Below the pieces are notes generated by a model. That model made no database searches. It saw only the letters and a list, made by a program, of their open reading frames with translations, and was not told where the DNA came from. Below, one piece after another: positions 39,164 to 39,660 of a DNA stretch of 39,660 bases. The DNA lies in the NCBI GenBank assembly GCA_902613855.1, contig CACMIX010000006.1:1-39660 (forward strand), in the 5' to 3' direction. Position numbers and translations under genes: made by a program. The number at the start of each line of letters is the position of its first letter. Within the stretch, counting starts at the first letter, position 1. The DNA comes from an uncultured Pelagibacteraceae bacterium (lineage in GTDB: Bacteria; Pseudomonadota; Alphaproteobacteria; Pelagibacterales; Pelagibacteraceae).

Positions 39164-39660
39164 ATGCTTTTAGGGGATCACTTCCAACTAATAAAAAAAA
39201 AATATCATAAAACTTTTTTTTCTGGGATTTGTTTTGATCATAGGAAAATAAAAAAAAATTATATTTTTTTTGCAATAAAAGGAAATAACTTAGACGGAAA
39301 TAATTTCATACCATCAGTTATAAAAAGAGGTTGTAAAATAATTGTTACAGAGAAAAATTTTGGTGAATGGAAAAATGGAGTTTTATTTATCAACACAAAA
39401 AATATTAGAAAATTACTAGCTCAAATTTCATTTAGTATCTTTAAAAAAAAACCAAATAACCTAATTGCCGTTACGGGCACAAATGGCAAATCTTCAGTTT
39501 CAGATTTTTATTATCAAATTTTACGTCTCAAAAATAAAAAAGTTGCTTCTATAGGAACACTAGGAGTGAGATCAAACAATTTTAATTTAAATTTATTAAA
39601 TACAACTATTGATCCTATTTATTTAGGAAAAATTTTAAACGAATTAAAAAAAAGAAAAAT
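39164..39660 (+). CDS. murE: UDP-MurNAc-tripeptide synthetase MurE, N-terminal part
   Basis: I translated this from the ATG at 39164 (MLLGDHFQLIKKKY) to the window edge, 165 codons; the C-terminal two thirds are outside. Adds the third amino acid, normally meso-diaminopimelate in Gram-negatives, to UDP-MurNAc-dipeptide. The N-terminal uridine-binding domain has FFAIKGNNLDGNNFI, and the ATP loop TGTNGKSSVS covers residues 104-113. The NTTIDP motif also fits MurE. Its place directly after ftsI is the standard dcw order. Confidence 0.93.
   Translation, partial: MLLGDHFQLIKKKYHKTFFSGICFDHRKIKKNYIFFAIKGNNLDGNNFIPSVIKRGCKIIVTEKNFGEWKNGVLFINTKNIRKLLAQISFSIFKKKPNNLIAVTGTNGKSSVSDFYYQILRLKNKKVASIGTLGVRSNNFNLNLLNTTIDPIYLGKILNELKKRK

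Overview
The window looks like a streamlined, very AT-rich alphaproteobacterial genome, most likely SAR11 (Pelagibacterales). The reasons are short spacers, many 1-4 base gene overlaps (TAATG and ATGA junctions), lysine/asparagine/isoleucine-rich proteins, an alphaproteobacterial carA/yqeY/dnaG/rpoD neighbourhood, ELM1 and Anbu family genes, and few recognisable Shine-Dalgarno sites. No phage, transposase, CRISPR array or plasmid gene is seen.

Layout. 1-9.3 kb holds housekeeping and redox genes: a minus-strand group uvrB - pteridine-reductase-like SDR - secreted alpha/beta hydrolase (cut by the window edge), an aspartate aminotransferase with a Rossmann protein, an extended SDR with thioredoxin reductase, and an ELM1-family gene with a 2OG-Fe(II) oxygenase. 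9.3-14.1 kb is accessory: a proteasome-like Anbu peptidase divergent from a circularly permuted ATP-grasp gene, then an autotransporter-like surface protein. 14.1-22.8 kb is core: carB-carA on the minus strand, divergent from yqeY-dnaG-rpoD. rpoD is interrupted by a one-base frameshift in a run of eight A. A tRNA-Val(GAC) with highly irregular D and T loops follows.

22.9-31.2 kb, lying around and between two tRNA genes, is a surface-glycan region of still more A/T-rich sequence. Three genes carry four activities that together would make GDP-D-glycero-alpha-D-manno-heptose from sedoheptulose 7-phosphate (GmhA, a fused HddC-GmhB, HddA). With them are a family-2 glycosyltransferase, a multi-span GT-C-like protein, a sugar-dehydrogenase-like beta-propeller protein, a 2OG oxygenase and an unnamed membrane protein. 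31.3-33.6 kb carries mlaC, mlaA (lipid asymmetry) and an AmpD-type amidase.

The last 6 kb begins with the RNase P RNA gene and continues into the division and cell-wall (dcw) cluster, in the unusual order mraZ - ftsZ - rsmH - ftsL - ftsI - murE (cut by the edge). A strong promoter and a three-repeat MraZ operator lie just ahead of mraZ.

Most notable: the rpoD frameshift, the odd tRNA-Val, ftsZ placed next to the MraZ-controlled promoter, the reduced Anbu/ATP-grasp locus, the complete GDP-heptose cassette, and a DnaG that keeps only one of four zinc ligands.
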